Source of the DNA: Spirogloea muscicola
Taxonomy: Eukaryota; Streptophyta; Zygnematophyceae; Spirogloeales; Spirogloeaceae
Direction: 5' to 3'
Assembly: GCA_009602725.1 (NCBI GenBank)
Contig: WELB01000204.1
Coordinates: 152,888 to 164,072 of the forward strand
Length of the DNA stretch: 11,185 nt
The translations under genes were made by a program, and so were the position numbers. Shown piece by piece: positions 1 through 7,679 of the stretch. Under the pieces are notes generated by a model, which did not search any database, was not told where the DNA came from, and was given only the letters and a program-made list of their open reading frames with translations. Each line of letters starts with the position of its first letter. Position 1 is the stretch's first letter.

Positions 1-357
1 GCGCCGTCGTGCGCAAAGCCCGCCGCGGCCTAGCGCTGGAGGCGCGGCGGAGCGATTTCACGGTGCCGCTGGTGCTCGGGCCCCCGCCGGCGGCCGCCGC
101 GCCGGCGCTCGAGCGCCTCGGCCTCGAGCTCCGCGCGCCGGGCGAGGGCGCGGGCTTCCTGGCGGCCTTCCCAGCTTTCACCGAGCTCCACATGATTCTG
201 GACTCCAGCGGAAGCTCGGCAGGCCTCGCTGCCCTCGAACACACGCCGCGCCTCCGGCGGCTGACCCTGCAGCGCTCCGAATGCGCGGCCGTCCGCAGCA
301 GCTTTACTCGGCTCACGGCGCTCGAGAGCCTGGCCCTGATGTGGATGAACGTGGGAG

Positions 358-582
358 GTGAGCGATAGCGCTAGCCCTCTGCCCCTTTCTGCTGCCTGCT
401 CAGAACGTCTTCAGATGGTCCATCCGGGCGGCCATTGTCTCATGCACATTTGAGATGATGCACCGCAAGCATACAAACATGAAGAAGACTACAGCTGCAA
501 TGGCTGCACAAGCGCAATGCCTGGTGTTCGCAGGATTCCTTTGAGACCTGGCCTCCTGACGATGCAACCCACGTGCTGGCAG
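358..582 (+). other. Spliceosomal intron of copy 1 (225 bp)
   Basis: The donor is G|GTGAGC at 357/358 and the acceptor CTGGCAG|ATGAGGAC at 582/583. CTGAC at 556-560 fits a branch site, its A lying 23 nt before the intron end. Splicing gives phase 1 and joins V-G to D-E-D-V, matching the other two copies. A 1-nt deletion near 567-570 relative to copies 2 and 3 falls inside the intron and does no coding damage. Confidence 0.8.
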
Positions 583-1355
583 ATGAGGACGTGCGCGTCA
601 TCACGTCACTCTGCCGCCGTTTGACGTGTCTGAAGCTCTCTCATCTGAACCGAAGTCGTGAGACCTCAATATCAGACGAGGGCTTGCGTCATGTGGCGGA
701 ACATTTACAGCAGCTCCGGGTGCTCGAGCTGGCAAGCATCAGCACCATCACGGCCTCTGGGGTCTGGCAGATTGCAGCCAATTGCAGCCAGCTTCCTTCG
801 GAGTGTACAGTTGAGCAGGTGCCAAGGGCTGTCCACACACTTGCCGCTGAGAATACTGGCAGATTGCCCCTTCCTCATCAAGCTGGTCACTGACCAGTGC
901 TGGGTCAAGCATTGGCGTAGAGAGCTGCACGCGCTGCCTGCTTTGGCGCACCTGGAGGTGGTATCTGTGTGCCTGGAAAATGAATTCTTCAGAGAGCCAG
1001 AACTGTTGGGTGCCTTCATCACCTGTTGCCCGCGTTTGCGTGATCTGTCCCTGGAAGGTCCTGAGGATGATAGAGGTGACTGTGGAGGGCAAGACTTGGA
1101 CGACTCATACCCAATTGCAGCGGCCAGCTGAAAGTTCTCACTACGCTCACCTTGAAAGATTGGAACATCAACTGGCCACGTCTGCTAGATTTTCTCGCCC
1201 TGTGTACCCCAAGTCTGCAGGCACTCTATCTGCATGAAGTCAGCTTCTATGAGGGCGCTGTTCCTCACCACCACAAGCTGCCACTCTTGCGCACCCTTTA
1301 CTGCTCGATCCTCTGTAGCCACGAGAACACGGGGGAGCGGCAGTTCCTGTCCTCC

Positions 1356-1494
1356 CCTCAGCTCATCTGACTTCCTACTGCTGACACGGGGGTATTGAGG
1401 GCGCCCTGTCTGCCTAGCCTTTGGCTCCGTCATGAACACCTGTATGCATCTGGCTGGCATTTCACAGCCGATTCTTTCATATCAGCAGCCGCTT
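1356..1494 (+). mobile_element. 139-bp insertion with 6-bp target duplication in copy 1 exon 2
   Basis: Copies 2 and 3 lack this block. It is flanked by TCCTCC at 1350-1355 and 1495-1500. Removing 145 bp (insert plus one TCCTCC) rejoins the frame exactly as QFLSSGQWC, against QFLSFGQWC in copy 3. The insert carries GGCTGGCATTTCACAGCC at 1452-1469, identical to 7535-7552 and related to many copies in this window. No terminal inverted repeats and no coding potential are visible, so it is presumably a short non-autonomous element. The mobilising machinery is unknown. Confidence 0.75.
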
Positions 1495-2320
1495 TCCTCC
1501 GGACAATGGTGCCCAAGTCTCACGTCCTTGAGCAACCTTGGCCCTATACCTGGGTTGCGCTCTCTCGAACACGGCATGATGTTGGTGGAGATGCTCAGCA
1601 ATCTTAACTGCCTGGTTGGTCTTGAGCTTGATAGCTCTATCCACGAAACAGATGATTGGCCTTTGGAGTTAGAATCTAGAGATGATCCTGACCTTTCGGA
1701 AGCGTGGTGCAGCCTTGAGCTTGACTCTGTCCGGAGCCTCTCCTGCCAGCAAATGCACGCCCAACACGTGCATTACTTGATTAGTGCTTGTTCACAGTTG
1801 CAGGCACTGCTCGTCAAGATATGCCCTGGATTTGATCTGACTGTTCTTCTTGATGACATCCTCTCTACCTGCCCAGACATTTGCGAGATCGGGCTAGGTC
1901 AATCTTTTAGAGTGTAGAGTCCCGCTTCCGAAGACTTCCAACACGTGCTGCTTAGACTTGTTAGACTCACCTTGGGAGTATTCAAAATTCTTTCATGGTT
2001 TGCCTGTAGACGTGGACATCTATCATGTCCATCGTGATGGCAAACACGAATTATAATGTCGAGGATTTGCTTTGCTTGTCAGGACGGATCTGCGAGCAGC
2101 ACGTGTCCATGCATATGCTCTCACTGACCAGCATGTATTTCTTGCTATCTGCCTATATACCACAGGACAAGTGCCAGTAAAGTCTGAACCATTGGGTAGA
2201 TTGCCGTAAATCCTACTGACATTTGCATCCTTACGTAGTGAAGGAAAGCGATGAAGCAGAATACAAATAGGTATTATGAGGGATTGATGGCCGTCAAAGA
2301 AGGGCGGGTTTTAGGGCATC

Positions 2321-2494
2321 CTAGTCAGCAGCCGCAAGTCTCAAGAATCAGTCTCAGCACCTTTAAATGTACGGCAATGGCTGTAAGAGGCCAGCCCAAA
2401 GGCATATACAGGACAGTTGTCACCCCGCTATAGCCTGAGGCCGCAGCCAGGGCACGACCAGCACAAAGCAGCAAGGCATGTGCCAAGCAATGCC
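2321..2494 (-). repeat. Composite interspersed repeat (modules C and A) between the inverted gene copies
   Basis: This stretch separates the end of copy 1 homology from the tail of copy 2. Read on the minus strand it holds module C (about 2490-2436, including GTGCTGGTCGTGCC and GGCTGCGGCC) followed by module A (2396-2379, with flanking match to about 2371). The same order recurs on the + strand at 6428-6660 and 7418-7580. No gene is supported here. Confidence 0.65.
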
Positions 2495-2975
2495 GCAATC
2501 GATACACCAGGGCTTGAGACCCTGTCGTAAAATTCCTGCTTCTCCCCATGCCGAGATAAAAAAGAAGGGAATTTCATCCGTAAGGCCTTGAGCTGAGAAG
2601 GGTCAGCTTAACAGAGCATTGACAAATTCCGGAGGAATTGCACTGAAGTGCTCGCTTTCAACTAGTCTACTTGCGGAGAGAGGGGATGCGATGACTCTTT
2701 CCTTCGGTCGCATTCATCAACATACATGGCTCGTGGAGTGACATGTGCCCTTTACACAGCCGCCCGGTCAGAAGCCATTATGCAGTCAGTTGGCTTAATA
2801 AGGTCACAGAGATAAGCACATCTACGAACGTGGGCCGTTGCAGCAAGGCCGACCCTGAATCCCGTCAGTCTTTTTGTGGCCATCAATTTCTTACATACCC
2901 ATTTGTATTCTGCTTCATCGACCTCCTTCCACGATATGAGGATGCAAATCTTCGTAAAGCTCGCAGCAGTATCAT
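2495..2975 (-). repeat. Downstream tail of copy 2, duplicated at 8876-9345
   Basis: Matches 8876-9345 almost end to end in the same orientation with scattered substitutions and small indels. Shared landmarks are CGATACACCAGGGCTTGAGA, TGCACTGAA.TGCTCGCTTTC and GATGACTCTTTCCT. The part above about 2875 encodes the end of the C-terminal extension of copy 2; the rest is probably 3' UTR and flank. Copy 1 lacks the portion below about 2865. A decayed module A lies at about 2589-2625, aligned with the one at 8976-9005, so it predates the duplication. Confidence 0.85.
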
Positions 2976-4406
2976 TTAAGTCCAGCGGAATCTGGAACTT
3001 GTACTGTGGTGTAGAAGCAGATAGCAGAAATACATGCTGGTCAGTATGAGCGAATGCATGGACACGTGCCGGTTGCAAAGCCGTAATCCATGACAATCGT
3101 AGCAAAATGTTGAAATTATGAGTCCTGGTTGCCTTCACAATGGACATGATAGATGTCCATATTTTAGGCGAATCGTGGAAGTTTTTGGAGAGTTTCCAAG
3201 GAGAGTCAAAATTTTGAGCAGCACGTGTTGGAGTTTTTTGTAAGCGGGTCAGAAGCACCTAGGCCGATCTCGCAAATGTTTGGGCAGGTAGAGAGAAGAA
3301 CAGTCGAATCAAATCCGGGGCATCTCTGCACGTGCATACCTGCAACTGTGAAGAAGCACTAATCAATTAATGCACGTGTTGGGCTTGCATGTGCTGGCAG
3401 GAGAGACTCCTGACAGAGTCAAGCTTAAGGCTGCTCCACGCATCCGAAAGGCCAGTGGCATCTCTACACCTTGGTCTTGATTCATCTGTCTCAAGGCGAC
3501 AAACCTCAATCTCAAGACCAACCAGGCACCTAAGATTGCTGAGCATCTCCACCAACATCTCTCTGTTGATGCAATTGAATGACCAGTATCTAGTACCAAG
3601 AATGCTCAAGGACGTGAAATTTGGGAATCACTGTCCAAAGTACACAAACGGCCGCTCCATGTGCTCGTAAAGGTAGAGGGAGCATTTCAGGGAGCGCAAG
3701 AGTGGCAGCTTGTGGCGGTGAGAAACAGCGCCCTCACGGAAGCTGACTTCATACAGCTGGAGTGCCTGCAGTCTTGGGGTGCACAGCAATAGGAAGCAGA
3801 TGTGGCCACATAATTTTCCAACTCTTCAAGGTAAGCGTAGTGAGAAAAGTCATTTGGCCGCTGCCAATGAATAACAGCTCGTCCAACTCTTGCCTTGCTG
3901 GTCCATCCCACTATGTCCTGGACCTTCCAGGGAGAGATCATGCAAACGCGGGCAAGAGGTGATGAAGGCAGCCAAGCTAACTGGCTCTTCATGTAATCTA
4001 GGAACATCCAGAAAAATAGATACTACCTCAAGGTGCGCCAGACTAGGCAGCTCTTGCAACTCGTTGTTCAAGTGCTTGACCCAGAATCGGTCACTGACCA
4101 GCTTGGTGAGGAAGGGGCGCTCTGCCAATATTCTCAACGGCAGATTTGTGGACAGCCCTGAGCACCTCAGTACTTGTACACTCTGAAGCTGGCGGCAATT
4201 GGCTGCAATCAGCCAGACCCCAGAGGCTGTGATGGCGCTGATGTCTGCCAGCTCGAGCACCCGAAGCTGAAATAAATGATCCGCCACGTGACGCAAGCCC
4301 TCATCTGATACTGAGATCTCAGGATGTCCATCATATGCGTTCAAATGAGAAAGCTTCAGACACGTCAATTGGCGGCAGAGTGACGCGATGATGTGCACGT
4401 CCTCGT

Positions 4407-4593
4407 CTGCCAGCACGTGACGTAGTATCGTCAGGAGGCCGAAAGTCAAGGCTCTTCTGCCAACACCCGGCACTGCCCTTCCGCCACTGTAGCTGCAGTG
4501 TATTTCATGTTCGCAAGCTTGCAGGGTAAGTGCGCTTGGGATAAAGGTCACACAGTTAGCAGGGCGGCGTAGAGGGCGCGCGGCGTCGCTCAC
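4407..4593 (-). other. Spliceosomal intron of copy 2 (187 bp)
   Basis: On the minus strand the donor is GGGAG|GTGAGC at 4594/4593 and the acceptor CTGGCAG|ACGAGGAC at 4407/4406. The CTGAC branch-like site is at 4434-4430. It is phase 1, at the same codon as in copies 1 and 3. The intron happens to lack in-frame stops in one frame, giving a misleading 247-codon reading frame that runs through it. Confidence 0.8.
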
Positions 4594-4940
4594 CTCCCAC
4601 TAATATCCCTTCCAGGGCCAGGCTCTCAAGCGCCGTGAGCCGAATGAGGCTGCTGCAAAGGCCCGGCCATCGGTAGCTCTGGAGGGTCAGCCGCCGGAGG
4701 CGCGGCGTGAGCTCGAGGGCGGCGAGCTCTGCCGCCCTTCCGCCCCAGTCCCCGCTCAGAGCTATGTGGAGCTCGGTGAGGCCCGGGAAGGCCGTCAGGA
4801 AGGCCGGGTCCTTGCTTGGCGGGTGGAAGGCGAGGCGGAGGCGCTCGAGCATGGGCGTTGCGGCCGCCGGCGGGGGCCCGAGCGAGAGGGGCCGCGCCTC
4901 CAGCGCCAGGCTGCGGCGGGCGCCGCGCACGACGGTGCGC

Positions 4941-4941
4941 N
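4941..4941. other. Single undetermined base (N) inside the F-box of copy 2
   Basis: The N falls exactly between the frame encoding LPDELLESVMRR...GLRGS and the frame encoding RTVVRGARRS. Replacing it by two bases, or by none plus loss of a neighbour, would join the frames. The break may therefore be an assembly gap in a GC-rich tract, not a mutation. Confidence 0.9.
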
Positions 4942-5170
4942 GCTGCCGCGGAGGCCGGCGGGGCAGGCGATCGTCGCGCGCCGCATCACGCTCTCCAGGA
5001 GCTCGTCCGGCAGGAGCTCGACGCCCGCCGCCGCGGCGCGGGACATTGCGGCGGCGGCGGCGGGCGGCGGCGGGAGGTGCAGCTGGAGACTGCTTGGCGC
5101 AAAATAGTGTCTGTGAACTCTTCGAGGGCCTGAGTGGCCATAAAGAAAGCCGCGCGGTGCGCACGGAAGC

Positions 5171-5218
5171 GAGGGGGACAGCGCTTCCACATTGACTGGT
5201 GGCTGTGAGAGGCCAGCC
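5171..5218 (-). repeat. Module A repeat upstream of copy 2
   Basis: GGCTGTGAGAGGCCAGCC at 5201-5218 is the reverse complement of the module A core. The adjoining GGAAGCGCTGTC (minus strand) resembles GGAAGCGTCTGTC at 6658-6670 after another module A. It lies 126-172 bp before the copy 2 ATG, in the presumed promoter or leader, and is interrupted at 5219 by the 185-bp repeat. Confidence 0.7.
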
Positions 5219-5403
5219 GAGAGAAGGCGCGCGGTGCGCATGAAATCAAAAGGGAGGCCAACTCTAGCCTTAATCAAATGTCCTGTTAACTGGGTATGGG
5301 CTGGCTAAGGGGGACACTTATATCTCCGAGTGAACACATGCATATCTGACAAGCTATACTGAGGAGCCAAACCACCGCCACGGAAGCCATTAGCCTGCGC
5401 TAA
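5219..5403 (+). mobile_element. 185-bp repeat, copy R1, nested in a module A
   Basis: A near-identical block, differing by scattered substitutions and small indels, occurs at 6092-6275. It starts GAGAGAAGGCGCGCGGTGCG and ends near TAGCCTGCGCTAA. GGCCAGCC flanks it at 5211-5218 and 5404-5411. Removing the block and one 8-mer restores a normal module A reading through to CCCAAAAGAGTGGACAAGG. An 8-bp target duplication is the length typical of hAT-type DNA transposons, but no matching terminal inverted repeats are visible, so the class is unassigned. Confidence 0.7.
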
Positions 5404-5656
5404 GGCCAGCCCAAAAGAGTGGACAAGGTCTGGAGGGACCGGATGGCGTAAACAGCGAGAACGCGAGGACGACAACCAGCTCTTGTTATATGGGGTAGTA
5501 GCTGTGAAAGGCCAGCCCCAAAAACTTGAACAAGGTCCAAGGTTCTCTCAGTGTAAGGCAGGGGCTGCAGATAGCCAGCCCAAAGTATGTGGCTCTCTCC
5601 CAAAGGAACAGCCCTTCCAGCTTTGAAGGGGGCAAGGGCTGTGAACAGCCAGCAAA
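5404..5656 (-). repeat. Cluster of module A repeats
   Basis: Four closely spaced minus-orientation occurrences: right half at 5404-5430, complete at 5500-5540, 5563-5592, and 5637-5654. Downstream flanks are also shared. Two copies continue as (A)CAAGGTC(C) at about 5423-5430 and 5530-5536. On the minus strand the last one reads ACAGCCCTTGCCCCCTT, as at 7711-7727. That last copy appears split by about 21 bp before the GGGAGAG..GCCAC continuation. No gene is supported between 5047 and 5674. Confidence 0.7.
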
Positions 5657-5674
5657 AAATTCAAAAAGAAAACC

Positions 5675-6034
5675 TCATTTCCTCCAAAACGTCATGCATG
5701 GCATCCTTGTGGAGGCAAGCTTCTCGGTGGCCGCAGAGAGCGCAGAACTCCTCGGTTATGCCGCTCCAGCAAAAGGGTGACGGTCTCTACGCCAGACGGG
5801 TCGACCTCCTGGCCACTGGACGACCGCGCCTCATCCTGGATGAGGTGACAACCGACTCCTTCGACCTTGCCCACTCCACGCTCTCTGCCTCCAAGGCTGG
5901 GCATGCAGTGGCCTACACCGCCCGAGCCAAGGAGTTGAAGCATGCAGACCATCCGCGGGAGGACGGATTTATCCAGCTCGCCATCGACGTTCACGGGGGG
6001 GTTTGGTGCTCGGTGGCTCCGTGTCCAGTTGCTC
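5675..6034 (+). pseudogene. Retroelement-type nuclease-like fragment A
   Basis: Two frames of one degraded protein. FLQNVMHGILVEASFSV aligns with LLKAAKFGTVLEAGYTV of fragment B; then, after a frameshift near 5770-5780, RVDLLATGRPRLILDEVTTD and ASKAGHAVAYTARAKELKHAD follow. The Asp-containing RVDL and ILDEV segments followed by Lys (AKE.KHAD) resemble the PD-(D/E)XK-like domain seen after reverse transcriptase in many eukaryotic retroelement ORFs. That is a recalled resemblance, untested. A run of seven G at 5995-6001 breaks the frame; with one G fewer it would read HGGFGARWLRVQLLN, matching HGAFGSHRLDLLAPL of B. Coding similarity stops abruptly at the telomere-like tract. No reverse transcriptase domain is present. 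Confidence 0.5.
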
Positions 6035-6090
6035 AACCCTAAACCCTAAAACCTTAAAGCGTGAACCGAAAAGCTAAACCCTTATCCCTA
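6035..6090 (+). repeat. Short interstitial telomere-like tract
   Basis: AACCCTAAACCCTAAAACC at 6035-6053 is followed by degenerate units ending CTAAACCCTTATCCCTA (6074-6090). CCCTAAA is the telomere unit of most plants and several green algae. The tract ends 1 bp before the second 185-bp repeat and begins where fragment A stops. It may be a break-repair scar or a relic of a subtelomere. Confidence 0.6.
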
Positions 6091-6091
6091 T

Positions 6092-6275
6092 GAGAGAAGG
6101 CGCGCGGTGCGCATGAAATTGAAAGGGAGGCCAACTCTAGCCTTACAAATCTTTTGTTAACTGGGTACTGAGCTGGCTAGGGGGACATTAAATATCCCCG
6201 AGTGAGCACATGCATATCTGACAAGCCATACTGAGGAGCCAAACCACCAGCACGGAAGCCACTAGCCTGGGCTAA
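6092..6275 (+). mobile_element. 185-bp repeat, copy R2
   Basis: Matches 5219-5403 along its whole length, starting GAGAGAAGGCGCGCGGTGCG and ending near TAGCCTGGGCTAA. Differences from R1 are scattered substitutions and small indels. Unlike R1 it has no obvious target duplication: it is preceded by the telomere-like tract and followed by TGCACGACCAGCAC, a 13-bp match to module C (2452-2464). Confidence 0.75.
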
Positions 6276-6427
6276 TGCACGACCAGCACTTACCCCTAAA
6301 CGTTTCTTCACCAGCTCTCACGCAGCGCAGTAATTCGCAGGTAGCACGGGGAGCAGGCGGATCTCAATGCAGCAGGCTCTCTCGCGCAGGTGCATGGCAT
6401 GCGCCTATCAGTTTCGCTGCAGCCTTC

Positions 6428-6670
6428 AATGGCACGCGCGTTGCATCTGCATGCTGGTTGCGCATTGGCTGCAGCCTCTGGCTCTGGCTAGGGGACCCGC
6501 TACCTGGTGACCACACTCTCTGACTACGGCGGCTCAACAGGGGTTACTGAGTGCGTTGTGGCCACTTGAGTCACCGTGTACTTTGACGCTTTCTCTGGCC
6601 CCTTCAAATTTGTTCATTCTTTCTTCTGGCTGGCCACTCACAGCTATCGCCTCTGCTGGAAGCGTCTGTC
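6428..6670 (+). repeat. Composite repeat, modules C and A
   Basis: Module C at 6428-6485 (TTGCATCTGC, GCTGCAGCCTCTGGC) aligns with 7418-7473. Module A follows at 6628-6645 as GGCTGGCCACTCACAGCT. Intervening similarity to 7474-7534 is weak but includes TTGTGGCCACTT against TTTTGGCCACTT. From 6276 to 6427 nothing else is recognised. Confidence 0.6.
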
Positions 6671-6735
6671 TTCTTTCACACGGCCGTCCAACGCTTCCTT
6701 GGCCTTCCCCCGCCATCCCCAGCCACTGCCTCAAA

Positions 6736-6764
6736 TTCTTTTCTTTTCTTTTCTTTTCGTTTCT
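6736..6764 (+). repeat. CTTTT microsatellite / pyrimidine tract
   Basis: Four perfect CTTTT units at 6738-6757 inside a longer pyrimidine run, next to the inverted 185-bp repeat fragment. Confidence 0.85.
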
Positions 6765-6780
6765 CATATTCATTGCTTTT

Positions 6781-6818
6781 GGCCTCCCTTTCAATTCATG
6801 CGCACCGCGCGCCTTCTC
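6781..6818 (-). mobile_element. Inverted fragment of the 185-bp repeat (R3)
   Basis: The reverse complement matches the first 39 bp of R1/R2 from GAGAAGGCGCGC through GGGAGGCC with a 1-nt gap. Only the GC-rich end is present. Read forward it yields the peptide MRTARLL, which also appears at 5220-5240 on the minus strand; this is repeat sequence, not a gene. Confidence 0.75.
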
Positions 6819-6850
6819 CCTTTCTACATATTGGAAGAGCTGTTTCTTGA

Positions 6851-7390
6851 GTGCTGCAGTGCGAGTGCGGTGAATGGGCGGCGAATTCACCGGAACAGGC
6901 GGCGCAGGTCTTCCGCTGTGCACATTGCGGCAAGCAAACAGCCGCTCATGACCTCCTCAAGGCTGCAAAATTCGGCACTGTCCTGGAGGCAGGGTACACA
7001 GTGACCATCGATAACGCGTCCATCATGCCCATCCTGCGGAGGGCCGATGGTTTCCGTATGCAGAGGGTGGATCTGGTGGCCACAACGCCGGGCGGTGGCC
7101 CGCGAGTCATTGCCGATGTGGTCTCTACAGATGTGATTGACCGGTCCAACCCGGGGCTCTCTGCTTCGAAGGCTGGGCGTGCAGCAGCAAATGCCGCTCG
7201 CGGTAAAGAGGCTAAGTACGCGGACCCTTTGGAAGGGGACGAGTTCGTCCCACTGGCCATAATGTGCACGGGGCTTTTGGGTCTCATCGGCTCGACCTGT
7301 TGGCCCCGCTTAAGGAACGCGCTGTGTCCCGCAAGGGAGGTGAGCAAGCCGACTCCCACGCCGCTGGTTCTCTGGCTCAGGTGTTCGTAA
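6851..7390 (+). pseudogene. Retroelement-type zinc-knuckle plus nuclease-like fragment B
   Basis: Best preserved of three related fragments. A stop at 6848-6850 precedes it. Cys pairs CECG and CAHCGKQTAAHD suggest a zinc knuckle at residues 4-36. Then come RVDLVATTPGGGPRVIADVV, ASKAGRAAANAARGKEAKYAD and FVPLAI. The spacing of Asp (RVD), Asp (IADV) and Lys (KEAKY) is compatible with a PD-(D/E)XK-like core, as recalled for domains trailing reverse transcriptases in algal and protist retroelements. A 1-nt deletion at about 7260-7263 shifts the frame, and the natural continuation HGAFGSHRLDLLAPLKERA lies in the next frame to about 7390. Probably the 3' end of a dead non-LTR element; a host gene relic is an alternative. 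Confidence 0.5.
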
Positions 7391-7417
7391 GTGCCTACCC
7401 AGATCAATCCAGTGGTC

Positions 7418-7580
7418 CATGGCCCACGCCTTGCATCTGCGTGCTGGCCGTGCTCTAGCTGCAGCCTCTGGCCTTTGTTCGGGAAATTGCTCAGGTGCTT
7501 TTGGCCACTTCGAACCTTTGTTAATTCTTTTTTGGGCTGGCATTTCACAGCCCTTGGCCCCATTGGGAGTGCCACTGCTT
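7418..7580 (+). repeat. Composite repeat, modules C and A, best copy
   Basis: Module C at 7418-7473 (TTGCATCTGCGTGCTGGCCG) and module A at 7535-7552 (GGCTGGCATTTCACAGCC) with the downstream flank CCTTGGCCCCATTGGGAGTG. This copy follows directly on the end of nuclease-like fragment B, raising the possibility that the composite is the 3' UTR of that element. Confidence 0.65.
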
Positions 7581-7679
7581 CTTTTACCGGCTGCTAGTTT
7601 CTCTGATTTGTGGATCTTCACTAGAGGTTACTATGTGTTTCACCTGCAGGGCAAGCTTTGAGAAAGCGCTTTATGCCCC

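Larger units (their letters stand above)
1..2305 (+). pseudogene. F-box/LRR gene copy 1, degenerate, 5'-truncated by window edge
   Basis: Exon 1 (1-357) begins just after the F-box (AVVRKARRGLALEAR) and continues with LRRs. Intron 358-582 follows, then exon 2 from 583 with cysteine-type LRRs (ISDEGLRHVAEHL, GVWQIAANC). Intact relatives would be substrate receptors of SCF ubiquitin ligases. Lesions seen against copies 2 and 3: a 4-nt insertion near 791-801 shifts the frame; a 1-nt loss between about 1095 and 1125 leads to TGA at 1129-1131; a 139-bp insertion lies at 1356-1494; TAG at 1915-1917 ends the LRR frame. A decayed C-terminal extension remains recognisable (ARVHAYALTDQHVFL, about 2096-2140), with further stops. 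Homology to copy 2 fades near 2320. Called a pseudogene because the indels are far too small to be introns; the family assignment is inference from motifs. Confidence 0.8.
2875..5046 (-). pseudogene. F-box/LRR gene copy 2, F-box present, multiply broken
   Basis: Start ATG at 5046-5044 gives an Ala-rich N-terminus, then an F-box-like LPDELLESVMRR at residues 12-23 and RTVVRGARRSLALEAR. Exon 1 (5046-4594) continues into LRRs (LRRLTLQ, ALESLALEG). Intron 4593-4407 is followed by exon 2 with LRR-CC-like repeats (VSDEGLRHVADHL, GVWLIAANC). F-box plus LRR proteins recruit targets to SCF ubiquitin ligases. Lesions against copy 3: a frameshift within about 3885-3930 leading to TGA near 3850; a 5-nt deletion near 3785-3792; Trp to TGA at 3630-3628; a TAA at 3369-3367; a 1-nt loss near 3340; a 12-nt in-frame deletion near 3290. 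The LRR frame ends at TGA 3208-3206. Beyond it an open stretch encodes a C-terminal extension (ARVHAFAHTDQHVFLLSA). An N at 4941 coincides with the frame change inside the F-box. Confidence 0.8.

Noticed and set aside
658-1131. Frame starting at 658 as a separate gene
   Set aside because: It is the continuation of copy 1 exon 2 after a 4-nt insertion; its first residues are out-of-frame sequence.
1349-1488. 139-bp insertion as a new intron (introner-like element)
   Set aside because: The possible GT at 1349 and AG at 1485 or 1488 give the wrong frame after joining, whereas a 145-bp removal at the TCCTCC duplication restores the frame exactly.
2752-3258. 168-codon minus-strand frame as an independent gene
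   Set aside because: It lies over the decayed C-terminal extension and tail of copy 2, crosses a frame change near 3165 seen by comparison with copy 1, and is not open in copies 1 or 3.
3850-4593. 247-codon minus-strand frame as a complete protein
   Set aside because: Its first part is intron read-through; conserved splice sites place exon 2 at 4406.
4707-5195. Long + strand frames opposite copy 2 exon 1
   Set aside because: They are shadows of GC-rich coding sequence, rich in Arg, Gly and Ala, with no conserved motif and no counterpart in the other copies.
5404-5656. Module A cluster as a CRISPR-like array
   Set aside because: Spacing is irregular, copies are imperfect, the repeats also occur dispersed and inverted, and the genome is eukaryotic.
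6534-6923. Minus-strand frame of 129 codons with Lys-rich stretch
   Set aside because: The Lys-rich part is the reverse reading of the CTTTT microsatellite; the rest overlaps repeats and fragment B.
7474-7535. RNA polymerase III box B (reverse TTCGAACC) marking a tRNA-derived SINE
   Set aside because: Only a partial match, no box A at proper spacing, and not conserved in the other composite repeats.
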